Notes under the pieces: generated by a model
Databases searched by the model: none
Told to the model about the DNA's origin: nothing
What the model saw: only the letters and a program-made list of their open reading frames with translations
Shown: positions 25,996 to 34,685 of the stretch, piece after piece
Layout: every line of letters starts with the position of its first letter
How positions within the stretch are numbered: the first letter of the stretch is position 1
Source of the DNA: Flammeovirgaceae bacterium UBA7330
GTDB lineage: Bacteria; Bacteroidota; Bacteroidia; Cytophagales; Cyclobacteriaceae
Direction: 5' to 3'
Length of the DNA: 64,000 nt
Assembly (NCBI GenBank): GCA_002471275.1
Contig: DKPQ01000023.1
Coordinates: forward strand, 1-64,000
Translations under genes and position numbers: made by a program

Positions 25996-27165
25996 CTATT
26001 CCGGATTTACCTCTTGCCCTTCGAAATAGAAAATCCCTTTCTTATTGGCAATCAAAATATCCTGGATGCCATTGCCATTTATGTCTTCTACAATTACCTG
26101 TAAACCAACACCTGAGCTATCATCTATGAGGTGGGGTGTCCAATAGGGTTTGTTTTGTTCATCTCTTTTTAGTTCAAACCAATAAATTACCTGCGGATCC
26201 ATTCCTCCCGGATCTTTTCCATTGTGGGCAAAAAAACGTTTTCCGGTGATCAAATCAGGAAGCCCATCAGCGTTGATATCTGCCAATGCGGCTCCATGTG
26301 TCTGGGAGAACGAACTGTCAATCAAGTGCCTGACGAATGAGATCTCACCATTATGGTCTTTGATCTGCTCATGCCACCAAATCCCATAGTTGTGAGCCGA
26401 GCTGCTGATCACATCGTTGTCACCATCGGCATCAAAATCATAGGTATGCATCTGAGCGCATGGCTCACCAAGCGCAGTTTTATGAAAGACCCAGGGTGAA
26501 TGGGTTCTATCTTCCGGTGCCTCCCACCAGCCCTCGACAACCATTACGTCATTTCTGCCATCACCATTGATATCCCCACTGCCCAGCCCATGAGAAAAGC
26601 GATGGGTTCCTGGTGCATCTGCAGCACTCAGTGAATGGGATTCCCAGAAAGTACTATCACCAGTGAGCTTAAACCATTTCATCTCTTTGTTGCCACTGCC
26701 AAAAATCAGTTCGGGACTTCCATCTTCATCCAGGTCAGTCAGCATTGGCGATTCATTGCATGCCGTGCTATCAAAAAGATACTCTTTCCAGTGACCCGAT
26801 TCATTCTGTGGGTTTTCGTACCAATAAGCGCCCGTACCAGGAAAATCGATCCTGACAAAATCAATCCATCCGTCCTTGTTTACATCAAGAGAAAAATTGA
26901 GGAATGAATCACTCCAGCCTTTGGTGATATCAAAGGTTTTTACAGGTCTTATTTCATGCCGGGTCCAATCAGGTGCTTCAAACCAAAACGGGCCCGACAA
27001 GATATCTATAAGACCATCGTGATTCACATCGCCGGTGGCAATGCCCTCGGTGACAAACTGATCATAAAGTATATGTTTTTTGAATGAAACCTGCCTGGAT
27101 TGTTTTTCCTTTACTCCGCATGATATGAGTAGCAGGAAGCTGATTGATATAAATAGTGCCTTCAT
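25996..27165 (-). CDS. FG-GAP/VCBS repeat propeller lipoprotein
   Basis: This 389-residue protein begins MKALFISISFLLLISCG, a lipoprotein signal with a Cys at residue 16. The rest is made of about seven blades each containing a calcium-binding loop of the type D-x-N/D-x-D-G-x-x-D (DVNHDGLID, DVNKDGWID, DLDEDGSPE, DINGDGRND, DFDADGDND, DINADGLPD, DINGNGIQD), so a seven-bladed integrin-like propeller is expected. It follows the PVC-type dehydrogenase gene by five bases on the same strand, so the two are probably co-expressed and may sit together on the membrane. Ligand unknown. Confidence 0.85.
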   Translation of the reverse strand: MKALFISISFLLLISCGVKEKQSRQVSFKKHILYDQFVTEGIATGDVNHDGLIDILSGPFWFEAPDWTRHEIRPVKTFDITKGWSDSFLNFSLDVNKDGWIDFVRIDFPGTGAYWYENPQNESGHWKEYLFDSTACNESPMLTDLDEDGSPELIFGSGNKEMKWFKLTGDSTFWESHSLSAADAPGTHRFSHGLGSGDINGDGRNDVMVVEGWWEAPEDRTHSPWVFHKTALGEPCAQMHTYDFDADGDNDVISSSAHNYGIWWHEQIKDHNGEISFVRHLIDSSFSQTHGAALADINADGLPDLITGKRFFAHNGKDPGGMDPQVIYWFELKRDEQNKPYWTPHLIDDSSGVGLQVIVEDINGNGIQDILIANKKGIFYFEGQEVNPE

Positions 27166-27170
27166 AGCTA

Positions 27171-30100
27171 TTAGTTTTGACTTAAAAGGTAGCTCATCAA
27201 ATGATAGTAATCACCCTCAGAGATCACATTTGAAAAATTATCTGGCATCAAGGTAAAGGGCAATACATTCATCGATTTGATTTCATCAGATGAATAGGAA
27301 AACTCGTTGCCGGAAATATCTGCAAAAACCTTGACCTTGCCCTCTTCTCTTCTGAATAATCCCTGGGCAACCCTTCCATCATTCAATTCTATCTTATAGG
27401 TAACAAAAGCCTTGGAGATATTGCGATTGGGATCCAGGATCTTTTCAGATAGAGATTGTAACCCCCAGTTTCCGATACCATCGAGCTGTGGCCCGATATT
27501 ACCTCCCTGCCCACCCATCTGATGACAGATGGCACAATTTTGCTGGAATATGTTTTTACCTATAGTCACGGAGACATCTTTGGTAGTGAAATTTCTGATA
27601 CGTTCATCAATCAGCTGCTGTACCTCTTCCGAAAAGGGGGTCAGGTTTTGCGTAAGTGAAGCAAAAACCATTCGCTGATCATTATTCATATTTACGTTCA
27701 GTCGTTCATGGATCTGAGGGTCCAACAGGATCTTCGGAGAGATGTCCATCTTACTGGCTGCATTCAATACCACCTCTATTCCCCCTGAGCTATTAGACAT
27801 CAACAACACTGCTTCTTTCTGAATGTCGAATGAAAGGCTATCTATCACTTCAGCAATAATGGCATGACTTTCCGGTAACTGCACAGTCCCCAATGTGGAG
27901 ATCAGCTTACGCTGCAATAACTGTGGCTCATCAAAATCAACAGCCACTTTCCCCACAATGCTCACATCTCCCGAAGCATTCAACAAGAGCGCCTCAGCAG
28001 CTGCAGCCCGGGCGATCACATCGGCATTTTTACTTTCCAACAATGTGATTAGGCTTTGAGTCATGGATTTTACTTTGAAATTCCCAGCTACTTCACAGGC
28101 AAATATTTGTCTTTCAGCAACCATTTGGGGACTCCTGGAAGGGAGTGAAACAGAAGAACTCAGGTTTGCAATGCCAATGTATTCTCCTCGTTCAAGCGAT
28201 GCATCAGTTAATACCAGATACCCTCTTTTCCCCTTCAGGCTGGTCAGGTCCCAGGATACTTCCTCCACCTGGTCCGGGATGATAATTTCTTTTGCCAGCT
28301 CGGGTGTATCTCCTCCATCTAAAAACAATTCTATTCTGTTGGCGGGAGGAGATGCTTTCTCCCCTTCTGCGGGAGCATTTTTGTTTCCTACCAAGGTGAA
28401 TTTCAGTGATTCAGGTAAAGAGAAAGCAGGAGATCGCAACTGTGAAGTGTGGATATTTCTTTGTGACTGTGAGCTCCCGATCAACACTTCTTTTCCACCC
28501 AATTCTTCAAACGCTTCATACCTCCACGTATTGGTTTTATATGCCTTTGAAAGGGGGGTCACACGCCAGTCATCTTTCCCGGGGATCTCCTCCAAAAATG
28601 ACTCAGCAAGACTGATGGCCCATTCTTTGCCGGCACCCGAAACACCCTTACCACGCTGCTCCATTCCATTTTGTAATGCCAGAAAGGCTTGATATTGCAT
28701 GTCCAGGTCACGGTCGAATTGCGCTCTCAAAGTAGACACCAAAAGCCCTGTCTCACCTACTCCAATATATCTGGCAATGTGAGTCGTATATTTCAGAAGG
28801 ACGTCGTTCGGCTCACTGAACTGTCGGATGTGAGATAACATAAAAGATGCAGCCCCGGCATTGTCTACCCCCATCATCACATCAGCCAGATATTTTGAAT
28901 CCTGCTCATTCCACTTCTTCTGGCGTACGATCCTCAATATAGACTCATCCCTCATATGGTCTCTCAGGCCCTGACGAAGTGAGTAGTATAAATGTGAGTC
29001 ATCCTGTGGAGTCTTGACCAACAAGTCCAGGAATGTTCTGACCTGATTTTCTTCGGGGTGCCTGGCCAATAGCATCGTCGTAGCCCTGACGATATGAGGG
29101 TTTTGATCATTGATCATAGATTTCGCAGCAACAAGTACTTCCGGGTCCGGATCAGGTAACTCAAATAAAATCCTTAACATGTGGACCCTTACCTCCGTGG
29201 CCGAATGATTCAGCCCTTTTTTCAGCAGGTCACTTTCAAGTGCATTTAACCTGAATAATAACCACATACCATGAATAAATGCTTCATCAGTGACCTCCTC
29301 ACTACCCACCAAAGCTTTGAGGTCATCTATGGCTTCTTCTCCAAACCGGTCAAATACCTGATCTGCTACCATCATACGCACGGTCAGACTTGGTTCGTCC
29401 AATCCACGGATCAGTCCGGCCAGGTCCTTTTTTGTCCAATCCGTGGCTACATGCTCATTTTCACTGCCTTCATAGGTAATCCTCCAAATTCTGCCCCGCT
29501 GCTTATCCCTTGCAGGGTGATCAAGTGGCACTTCATAATGCCCGATAATGCTGTTGTAGAAGTCAGCAATATAGAGTGCACCATCAGGACCAAGCTTCAC
29601 ATCTACGGGTCGAAACCATGGATCCTCTGAAACGATAAAATCAGGTTCCCAGGTTGGTATGGGCGTTGTACCATTCATCTTGATAGAACTACGGTAAACC
29701 CTGCATTTGACCACATCCCCCAGGTAGAAATTCTGACGGAACGCTTCCGGGTACTGATCTCCGGTATAGTATTCAAGTCCGGCAAGTGCAGTGGACCCGT
29801 ATTCATGACGCATCATATAGGGCCCAAACCCAATGCCGGTTGGCTGTTTTCCAAAATGAGGATAATCAGCACCTCTGATCAATTGATAGATCGGACTCGA
29901 ATGGCAGTCGACAGAATACATGTACCCATATTCATCCATGGCATATCCAAAAGGGTTTACCCGACCTGTGGTAGTAAATGCTACCCCGGTGCCATCGGGG
30001 CGAAACCTAAACGTATTACCAGATTGCATGACCAAAGGGTCTTTGTTATCGGTACCTACTACTTTGGATACATTGGAAAAACCATGGTCGGCATGTATCC

Positions 30101-30668
30101 AACCATCAAGTCCCCTGAAGAAGTTGTTGATCATGCCATGTGTGTCCTTATACTCAAATCCACTTAGCAATATTTTTCTTTCATCAACTTTATCATCACC
30201 ATCGTGATCAATCAGATGATATACATATGGAATGCTGTAAGCGATGGCTCCGTCGATTACAGGTGTGATACCAATAGGTATATTCAATGAGTCTGCAAAT
30301 ACCTGAATCTTATCAGCCTTTCCATCTCCATCCGTATCTTCCAGGATAGAGATTCGGTCGGGACCTACACCCGCCGAATCATAAAACGGGTATTCATTGG
30401 ATTGCGTCACCCACATCCGGCCTTTTGGATCGAAGCTAATGTTCATCGGCTTCCCAATGTCAGGCTCGGAAGCAAAAAGCTGGGCCTTAAAACCATCGGG
30501 GAGCTTTAAGGCCAGCCGCTCATCTTCAGGTGATAATGGAGCCGAGGTTCGGATATGCAGGGAAAACTGATCTTCCTTTTCTTGCCTCTCTGGGGTTGAA
30601 CAAAAAAACAATGGAATAAGCAATAACACCGAAGTCTTTTTAAGCAGGGAAAAGAATATCTCCCTCAT
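27171..30668 (-). CDS. PVC-type haem-binding membrane-bound dehydrogenase with HEAT repeats and cytochrome c domain
   Basis: This large lipoprotein (about 1165 residues from ATG 30668; an ATG at 30692 adds eight residues) starts MREIFFSLLKK...FFCS. Its N-terminal half is a PVC-type membrane-bound dehydrogenase propeller (LALKLPDGFKAQLFASEPDIGKPMNISFDPKGRMWV, DRISILEDTDGDGKADKIQVFAD). A HEAT-like helical middle follows, then a C-terminal cytochrome c with CAICH and downstream LDGIGNWG. Such proteins, usually in Planctomycetes and Bacteroidota, are thought to oxidise sugars or alcohols at the cell surface. The substrate is unknown. The FG-GAP lipoprotein follows directly. Confidence 0.85.
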   Translation of the reverse strand: MREIFFSLLKKTSVLLLIPLFFCSTPERQEKEDQFSLHIRTSAPLSPEDERLALKLPDGFKAQLFASEPDIGKPMNISFDPKGRMWVTQSNEYPFYDSAGVGPDRISILEDTDGDGKADKIQVFADSLNIPIGITPVIDGAIAYSIPYVYHLIDHDGDDKVDERKILLSGFEYKDTHGMINNFFRGLDGWIHADHGFSNVSKVVGTDNKDPLVMQSGNTFRFRPDGTGVAFTTTGRVNPFGYAMDEYGYMYSVDCHSSPIYQLIRGADYPHFGKQPTGIGFGPYMMRHEYGSTALAGLEYYTGDQYPEAFRQNFYLGDVVKCRVYRSSIKMNGTTPIPTWEPDFIVSEDPWFRPVDVKLGPDGALYIADFYNSIIGHYEVPLDHPARDKQRGRIWRITYEGSENEHVATDWTKKDLAGLIRGLDEPSLTVRMMVADQVFDRFGEEAIDDLKALVGSEEVTDEAFIHGMWLLFRLNALESDLLKKGLNHSATEVRVHMLRILFELPDPDPEVLVAAKSMINDQNPHIVRATTMLLARHPEENQVRTFLDLLVKTPQDDSHLYYSLRQGLRDHMRDESILRIVRQKKWNEQDSKYLADVMMGVDNAGAASFMLSHIRQFSEPNDVLLKYTTHIARYIGVGETGLLVSTLRAQFDRDLDMQYQAFLALQNGMEQRGKGVSGAGKEWAISLAESFLEEIPGKDDWRVTPLSKAYKTNTWRYEAFEELGGKEVLIGSSQSQRNIHTSQLRSPAFSLPESLKFTLVGNKNAPAEGEKASPPANRIELFLDGGDTPELAKEIIIPDQVEEVSWDLTSLKGKRGYLVLTDASLERGEYIGIANLSSSVSLPSRSPQMVAERQIFACEVAGNFKVKSMTQSLITLLESKNADVIARAAAAEALLLNASGDVSIVGKVAVDFDEPQLLQRKLISTLGTVQLPESHAIIAEVIDSLSFDIQKEAVLLMSNSSGGIEVVLNAASKMDISPKILLDPQIHERLNVNMNNDQRMVFASLTQNLTPFSEEVQQLIDERIRNFTTKDVSVTIGKNIFQQNCAICHQMGGQGGNIGPQLDGIGNWGLQSLSEKILDPNRNISKAFVTYKIELNDGRVAQGLFRREEGKVKVFADISGNEFSYSSDEIKSMNVLPFTLMPDNFSNVISEGDYYHLMSYLLSQN

Positions 30669-30778
30669 GCTTAGGTTAGTTGTGTAGGGCATAATTGGGT
30701 TAGTGAGTCAAAACAAGTATACAAAGGTTTGATTATATATCCATCACGTACGGTCACATCTGTGTTTAAGGGCAAACA

Positions 30779-30791
30779 TGCGTTTTGCGCA
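30779..30791. promoter_or_regulatory. GCG-type inverted repeat upstream of the PVC dehydrogenase
   Basis: TGCGTTTTGCGCA is an inverted repeat (TGCG/CGCA) containing the palindrome TTGCGCAA, 111 bases upstream of the dehydrogenase ATG. LacI-type regulators often use such palindromes, but this is only a resemblance. A related element lies at 61330-61342. Confidence 0.3.
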
Positions 30792-30814
30792 AGTAAAAAC
30801 ACAGCCGTAACGAT

Positions 30815-30830
30815 ATATGTATATACATAT
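30815..30830. promoter_or_regulatory. 16-bp perfect palindrome in divergent promoter region
   Basis: ATATGTATATACATAT is perfectly palindromic and lies between the minus-strand dehydrogenase gene and the plus-strand small acidic gene. It is a candidate operator, though A/T-rich palindromes also arise by chance. Confidence 0.3.
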
Positions 30831-30951
30831 CACTATGATAAAATTAAATTATGTGAGATATTAATTTGGTAACGATTACTTCATTTTGATTAAGAATTTA
30901 TATTTTAGACAATTCGTTATTTTACCAGCATAACATAAACCAGTAATACAG

Positions 30952-31119
30952 ATGGAGAAAATTGAGATGAAAAGAGAGTTTAATGATTTCGAAAATCGTG
31001 ATTTCGATGATGTATTAGACAACGCCTATTTCTCAAGAGACGACATGGAAGATTTGGATGAGGATGAATCTAATTATGAATACAGAGATTCGGAATTCCG
31101 ATCTATTTCTGAACTTTAG
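30952..31119 (+). CDS. Small acidic hypothetical protein
   Basis: This 55-codon frame starts MEKIEMKREFNDFENRDF and continues with an Asp/Glu-rich helical stretch (DDVLDNAYFSRDDMEDLDEDE) to FRSISEL. Nearly half the residues are acidic or amide, and codon positions look coding. It ends 46 bases before the SRP RNA gene. No family recognised. It could be a real small protein, since the composition is non-random, but there is no independent support. Confidence 0.5.
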   Translation: MEKIEMKREFNDFENRDFDDVLDNAYFSRDDMEDLDEDESNYEYRDSEFRSISEL

Positions 31120-31151
31120 TCAAGAATCATATTTTTTAAACTAATCCTATT

Positions 31152-31159
31152 TACCTTTG
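31152..31159 (+). promoter_or_regulatory. -7 promoter element of ffs
   Basis: TACCTTTG matches TAnnTTTG. The helix that defines the 5' end of the SRP RNA begins five bases later, so this site calibrates the distance between the element and the transcript start in this genome. Confidence 0.65.
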
Positions 31160-31164
31160 CACCC

Positions 31165-31260
31165 GGCAAACGGGTACGACCAGCTCCTACTGAATCCCCC
31201 AGGACCGGAAGGTAGCAAGGGTAGGTGGTTGTAGCGGTGCGATACCCTGTTTGCCTTTTT
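31165..31260 (+). ncRNA. ffs: Signal recognition particle RNA (4.5S type)
   Basis: The 5' end GGCAAACGGGTA pairs with TACCCTGTTTGCC at the 3' end (one bulge or mismatch) to form a long hairpin. The apical domain holds the SRP core signature CAGGACCGGAAGGTAGCAAG, including the GGAA tetraloop flanked by the Ffh-binding internal loops. Total length is about 91 nt plus a T tract, matching the small bacterial SRP RNA without Alu domain. It binds Ffh and directs membrane-protein insertion. Confidence 0.95.
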
Positions 31261-31294
31261 ACCTTCATTCCTGCATTAACCTCAAATTCATAAC

Positions 31295-31951
31295 ATGAAA
31301 TTTTTCATAGACACGGCCAATCTCAATGAAATCAAAGAAGCCTATGACCTTGGTGTATTAGACGGCGTCACTACCAACCCATCCCTTATGGCCAAAGAAG
31401 GGATTACCGGTGAAGCCAATATTCTTAAGCACTACAAAGATATTTGTGATCTGGTAGACGACAATGTAAGTGCTGAAGTGATTGCCACGGATTTTGAGAC
31501 CATGGTAAAAGAAGGCAGAGAACTGGCCAAGATCGATGATAAAATAGTGGTGAAGATTCCCATGATCAAAGATGGTGTGAAAGCGATAAAAGCGCTGACT
31601 GACGAAGGGATCCGAACCAATTGCACCCTCATCTTCAATGCCGGACAGGCCATCCTTGCAGCTAAAGCAGGGGCAAGCTTTGTATCCCCATTCATCGGAA
31701 GATTAGATGATATCAGCTCAGATGGCATGGCCCTGATAGAACAAATTGTGTTGATCTACGACAACTATGGCTTTGAGACAGAGGTATTGGCTGCTTCACT
31801 TCGTCATACCATGCACCTGATCCAATGTGCTGAGGCTGGTGCGGATGTAGTTACTTGTCCACTCAATGTGATCACAGGCTTATTGAAGCATCCATTGACT
31901 GATATTGGCCTGGAAAAATTCCTGGCGGATTACAAAAAAGGAAACAGCTAA
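31295..31951 (+). CDS. Transaldolase-family fructose-6-phosphate aldolase-like protein
   Basis: This 218-residue barrel starts MKFFIDTANLNEI and has VTTNPSLMAKEG, the Schiff-base lysine in IVVKIPM, NCTLIFNAGQA and SPFIGRLDD. The short length matches the TalC/FsaA group of small transaldolases. FSA-type enzymes cleave fructose-6-phosphate; the others act as true transaldolases. Given the transketolase pair at the left of the window and no other transaldolase seen, true transaldolase activity is likely. It is cytoplasmic, 35 bases downstream of ffs. Confidence 0.88.
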   Translation: MKFFIDTANLNEIKEAYDLGVLDGVTTNPSLMAKEGITGEANILKHYKDICDLVDDNVSAEVIATDFETMVKEGRELAKIDDKIVVKIPMIKDGVKAIKALTDEGIRTNCTLIFNAGQAILAAKAGASFVSPFIGRLDDISSDGMALIEQIVLIYDNYGFETEVLAASLRHTMHLIQCAEAGADVVTCPLNVITGLLKHPLTDIGLEKFLADYKKGNS

Positions 31952-31977
31952 GCTCCAAAACAGTTGTTTTGGGTTGT

Positions 31978-32181
31978 ATGTATATCATCAAAGTAAAAGG
32001 AAAAGCTAAAATTCCGGATTACATCCAGTTAAGGGATGATAAATTTGTTCTGATCGCTTATTTTAGAGCCGACAGACCGCTTCAAAAACTCGAAAAATTT
32101 GGTCTGGAAGGAAAAGAAAAAGAGCTGGCCGAATTGATAAGGAGTTTGCCATTTGGGAAATTACAAAAACTGGAAATCTGA
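31978..32181 (+). CDS. Small hypothetical protein upstream of the FtsE-like gene
   Basis: This 67-residue protein starts MYIIKVKGKAKIPDYIQLRD; the ATG at 31978 is preferred over a TTG nine bases upstream. It reads as a small alpha/beta protein (an early beta pair, then a Lys/Glu helix ending SLPFGKLQKLEI). Its stop touches the start of the ABC ATPase, so the genes are coupled. I recognise no named family. Possibly an accessory of the FtsE-like ATPase. Confidence 0.7.
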   Translation: MYIIKVKGKAKIPDYIQLRDDKFVLIAYFRADRPLQKLEKFGLEGKEKELAELIRSLPFGKLQKLEI

Positions 32182-32891
32182 TGACTTTTTCAGAGGATGC
32201 TGTAGTCAAAGTAAGTAACGCCAATATTTTTCAGGACAATTCCACCGTACTGAGTGGTATTGATTTTGAAATAGAAAAAGGCGAGTTTGTCTACCTCGTT
32301 GGTCGTACAGGAAGTGGCAAATCTTCTCTTCTCAAAACACTTTATGCAGACCTTCCCCTGAGACTCGGAAATATCAGGGTAGCAGGATATGACATCCGGG
32401 GCATCAAAAGCAACGACGTGCCTTTCCTTCGTCGAAAGATTGGTATCATCTTCCAGGATTTTGAACTTTTCTATGACCGTAGCGTAGCTGAAAACATGTT
32501 TTTCGTAATGAAAGCTACGGGCTGGAAGGATAAGGCTAAAATGAAGAACAGGCTAGCCGAGGTACTCATGCGTGTCGGACTCGGCGCCGTCTCCAGCAAA
32601 ATGCCACACCAGCTTTCGGGTGGAGAGCAGCAACGGGTGGTCATAGCGCGAGCCCTCATCAATGAGCCCCAAATCCTTTTTGCTGATGAGCCTACCGGAA
32701 ATCTTGATCCCGATGTTTCCGAAGGGATCATGAACCTGTTTTTTGAAATCAACAACACTGGTACTGCCGTGTTGATGGCCACTCACAACCACAATTTCAT
32801 CAAAAAATTTCCACACAGAGTGCTCAAATGCGAAAATGGGAAGATCCTCGACTCGAGAAATCAAAAATTTGAGTTGAGTGAAATATCCTGA
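32181..32891 (+). CDS. ftsE: FtsE-like ABC transporter ATP-binding protein
   Basis: This 236-residue ABC ATPase has Walker A GRTGSGKSS, Q-loop GIIFQDFELF, signature LSGGEQQRV, Walker B LFADEPTGNLD and H-loop ATHNHNF. Length, the Y-V-G-R-T-G-S-G-K-S start and GNLDPDVSEGIMNLF resemble FtsE of the FtsEX cell-division complex, which controls peptidoglycan hydrolases; LolD-type ATPases are close relatives. No ftsX is adjacent, which is common in Bacteroidota but leaves the assignment open. Confidence 0.75.
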   Translation: MTFSEDAVVKVSNANIFQDNSTVLSGIDFEIEKGEFVYLVGRTGSGKSSLLKTLYADLPLRLGNIRVAGYDIRGIKSNDVPFLRRKIGIIFQDFELFYDRSVAENMFFVMKATGWKDKAKMKNRLAEVLMRVGLGAVSSKMPHQLSGGEQQRVVIARALINEPQILFADEPTGNLDPDVSEGIMNLFFEINNTGTAVLMATHNHNFIKKFPHRVLKCENGKILDSRNQKFELSEIS

Positions 32892-32919
32892 TCCCTGCTA
32901 AATAGCTAGCTAAACTGAG

Positions 32920-33597
32920 ATGGATTCAATAAGTTTACCTGTGATCCATTGTGTAAAATCGTTTTTGACGCTACTATTTGGCTTGCTCAGTGCCAATATC
33001 CTGTTGGCACAGCAATTACAGCAGGACTCTGTCAGCTATGCAGACACGACCAAAGTCAGGGAAGAGAAAGCGGATCCGATACTGGAAAACCCCATCCCCT
33101 GGTCCATCTTCATAGAAGCAAGCGCCGAGTACGCACCTCAGCCTGATGAGCACAATTTTCATCAGCAATTAGCAATAGGTGCCAGCTACCGCATGATCAA
33201 CATCGGCGCGTTTGTCAATCTTCAGAAAAAGACGATCACAAAAACTTTGATCTTCCCCAATCAATTTGACCTCATTTATCTGCATGGCGGCGGCTATCTG
33301 GGACTCACCCTGATCAACGGTCAACAGGCAGACCTGGTCCTCAGATACAACTTCAGTAAGGGCGGTATGGTCTGGGAAAATGCTGAAACCAAAGCAGATC
33401 TGGTAAGAGATGATTATTATATGTCAAAGCCCGAACTGGTCTTTCAATACCGGCTATTAAACTTCATCTCATTCTTTGCAAGTGGAGGGTATAAACTGGG
33501 GCATGGTATAGAAATGCCTGGTATAAATAAAAATGATTTCAATGGTTTTACGATCAGTGTTGGTGGTCGCTTAGGCTTTTTTCACCTAAATCCATGA
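32920..33597 (+). CDS. Secreted outer-membrane-barrel-like hypothetical protein
   Basis: This 225-residue protein has a signal peptide (hydrophobic stretch about residues 14-28, cleavage after LAQ), then a short disordered Gln/Asp/Lys-rich segment and repeated amphipathic beta-strands ending with GGRLGFFHLNP. It resembles small outer-membrane barrels but no family is recognised. Its 3' end overlaps the next gene (serine-hydrolase-like) by four bases, so it belongs to that unit. Confidence 0.65.
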   Translation: MDSISLPVIHCVKSFLTLLFGLLSANILLAQQLQQDSVSYADTTKVREEKADPILENPIPWSIFIEASAEYAPQPDEHNFHQQLAIGASYRMINIGAFVNLQKKTITKTLIFPNQFDLIYLHGGGYLGLTLINGQQADLVLRYNFSKGGMVWENAETKADLVRDDYYMSKPELVFQYRLLNFISFFASGGYKLGHGIEMPGINKNDFNGFTISVGGRLGFFHLNP

Positions 33598-34685
33598 GAA
33601 GGATCTTTTTGATATCGACATTTTGCTGCTTCCTTTATGGATGCTCTCTGGGCCCCGAAAAACCCGATGATCAGGATGTCTGGCTATATGCCAACCCCTC
33701 TTCCAGTCAACTTTCGGATAGTTTATTGCTGGCATTAAACAATAATCTCGAGGCTAAACTATACGGAAACATCAATTCACTGGTAGTGATTCGTAAGGAC
33801 AAACTCCTTTTTGAAAACTACTACGATGAGTCATTCAGAAACAGGACAAAAAACCTTGGCCAGGCCTCCATGGCTGTCTTGATCACAGCATTAGACCTGC
33901 TCATCAGGGATGGGTATATTGAAAATATCCAACAAAACATTGTCACCTTCCTACCAGAATATCAATCCATTTTTAACGCTGAGCCAGACAAAGAACTAAT
34001 CACCATAGAGCACCTGCTAACCAATAAGTCCGGACTATCATGGGTACAGTCCAATGCATTCCCTGATAACCTCAATGACCTGAGCATCATGAAGCTGCAG
34101 TCTGACTGGACAGAATATGTATTGTCGAGACCGCTTGAAGCCGACCCTGGATTGAGGTATGTGCCTAATTCAGGTGCAGGAGTAGTACTGGCCAGGGTCA
34201 TGGAAAATGCCCTGATAGATACAGACCTGCTAACCTACCTGAAAGAAGAACTCTTTGGCAGAATTGACATTGACGAGGTGGTCTGGGAGACTGATCCATC
34301 AGGAACACTGGATGGTGGTAGCGGTCTTAGCCTGATGACGCTCGATCTTACCAAGTTCGGGTATCTCCTACTCAATGGAGGCCGATGGAAAAAAGCCAGA
34401 GTCATTTCCAACGAATGGATCTTTGAAATCACCAAAACCACGCTTAAGCTGGACAATACCATCAATGCAGGTTATGGCTGGTGGAGGTTTGCGGATGGTG
34501 TGCTTGATCTGGAAACCAATGACCTTTTCTTTGCCGACGGTGGCCTGGGGCAGCAATTGTATATCATTCCCCACCTCGAGATGGTAGTAGCTATCCACGC
34601 AGAGAACTATTCCCAGGGATTTTTTAATAGCTCCACTTTTATTTTCCTGTCTGTTCTGGCATCTTTAGAACCAAATGAAAATTGA
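33594..34685 (+). CDS. Serine-hydrolase/beta-lactamase-fold lipoprotein with degenerate active site
   Basis: This 363-residue protein starts with a lipoprotein signal, FYGCSLG (Cys at about 17). The fold matches the class C beta-lactamase/serine hydrolase family (YDESFRNRTKNLGQASMAVLITALDLL, ITIEHLLTNKSGLSW, PGLRYVPNSGAGVVL, FADGGLGQQLYI). The nucleophile tetrad SxxK is absent: the segment reads QASM where relatives have S-V-T-K. The later Tyr and His-x-Gly motifs are also changed (VPNSG and ADGG). It probably binds rather than cleaves. Its stop overlaps the sigma-factor ATG by one base (TGATG), implying coupling to the regulatory genes. Confidence 0.75.
   Translation: MRRIFLISTFCCFLYGCSLGPEKPDDQDVWLYANPSSSQLSDSLLLALNNNLEAKLYGNINSLVVIRKDKLLFENYYDESFRNRTKNLGQASMAVLITALDLLIRDGYIENIQQNIVTFLPEYQSIFNAEPDKELITIEHLLTNKSGLSWVQSNAFPDNLNDLSIMKLQSDWTEYVLSRPLEADPGLRYVPNSGAGVVLARVMENALIDTDLLTYLKEELFGRIDIDEVVWETDPSGTLDGGSGLSLMTLDLTKFGYLLLNGGRWKKARVISNEWIFEITKTTLKLDNTINAGYGWWRFADGVLDLETNDLFFADGGLGQQLYIIPHLEMVVAIHAENYSQGFFNSSTFIFLSVLASLEPNEN

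Noticed and set aside
31295..31951. Certain fructose-6-phosphate aldolase activity
   Set aside because: The small transaldolase group contains both FSA and true transaldolases; sequence alone cannot settle it.
32181..32891. LolD lipoprotein exporter ATPase
   Set aside because: LolD-type proteins are similar, but the FtsE-like G-R-T-G-S-G-K-S start and GNLDPDVSEGIM pattern fit FtsE better; no lolCE genes are near.
33594..34685. Active class C beta-lactamase
   Set aside because: The SxxK, Tyr and His-x-Gly motifs are missing, so antibiotic resistance cannot be supported.
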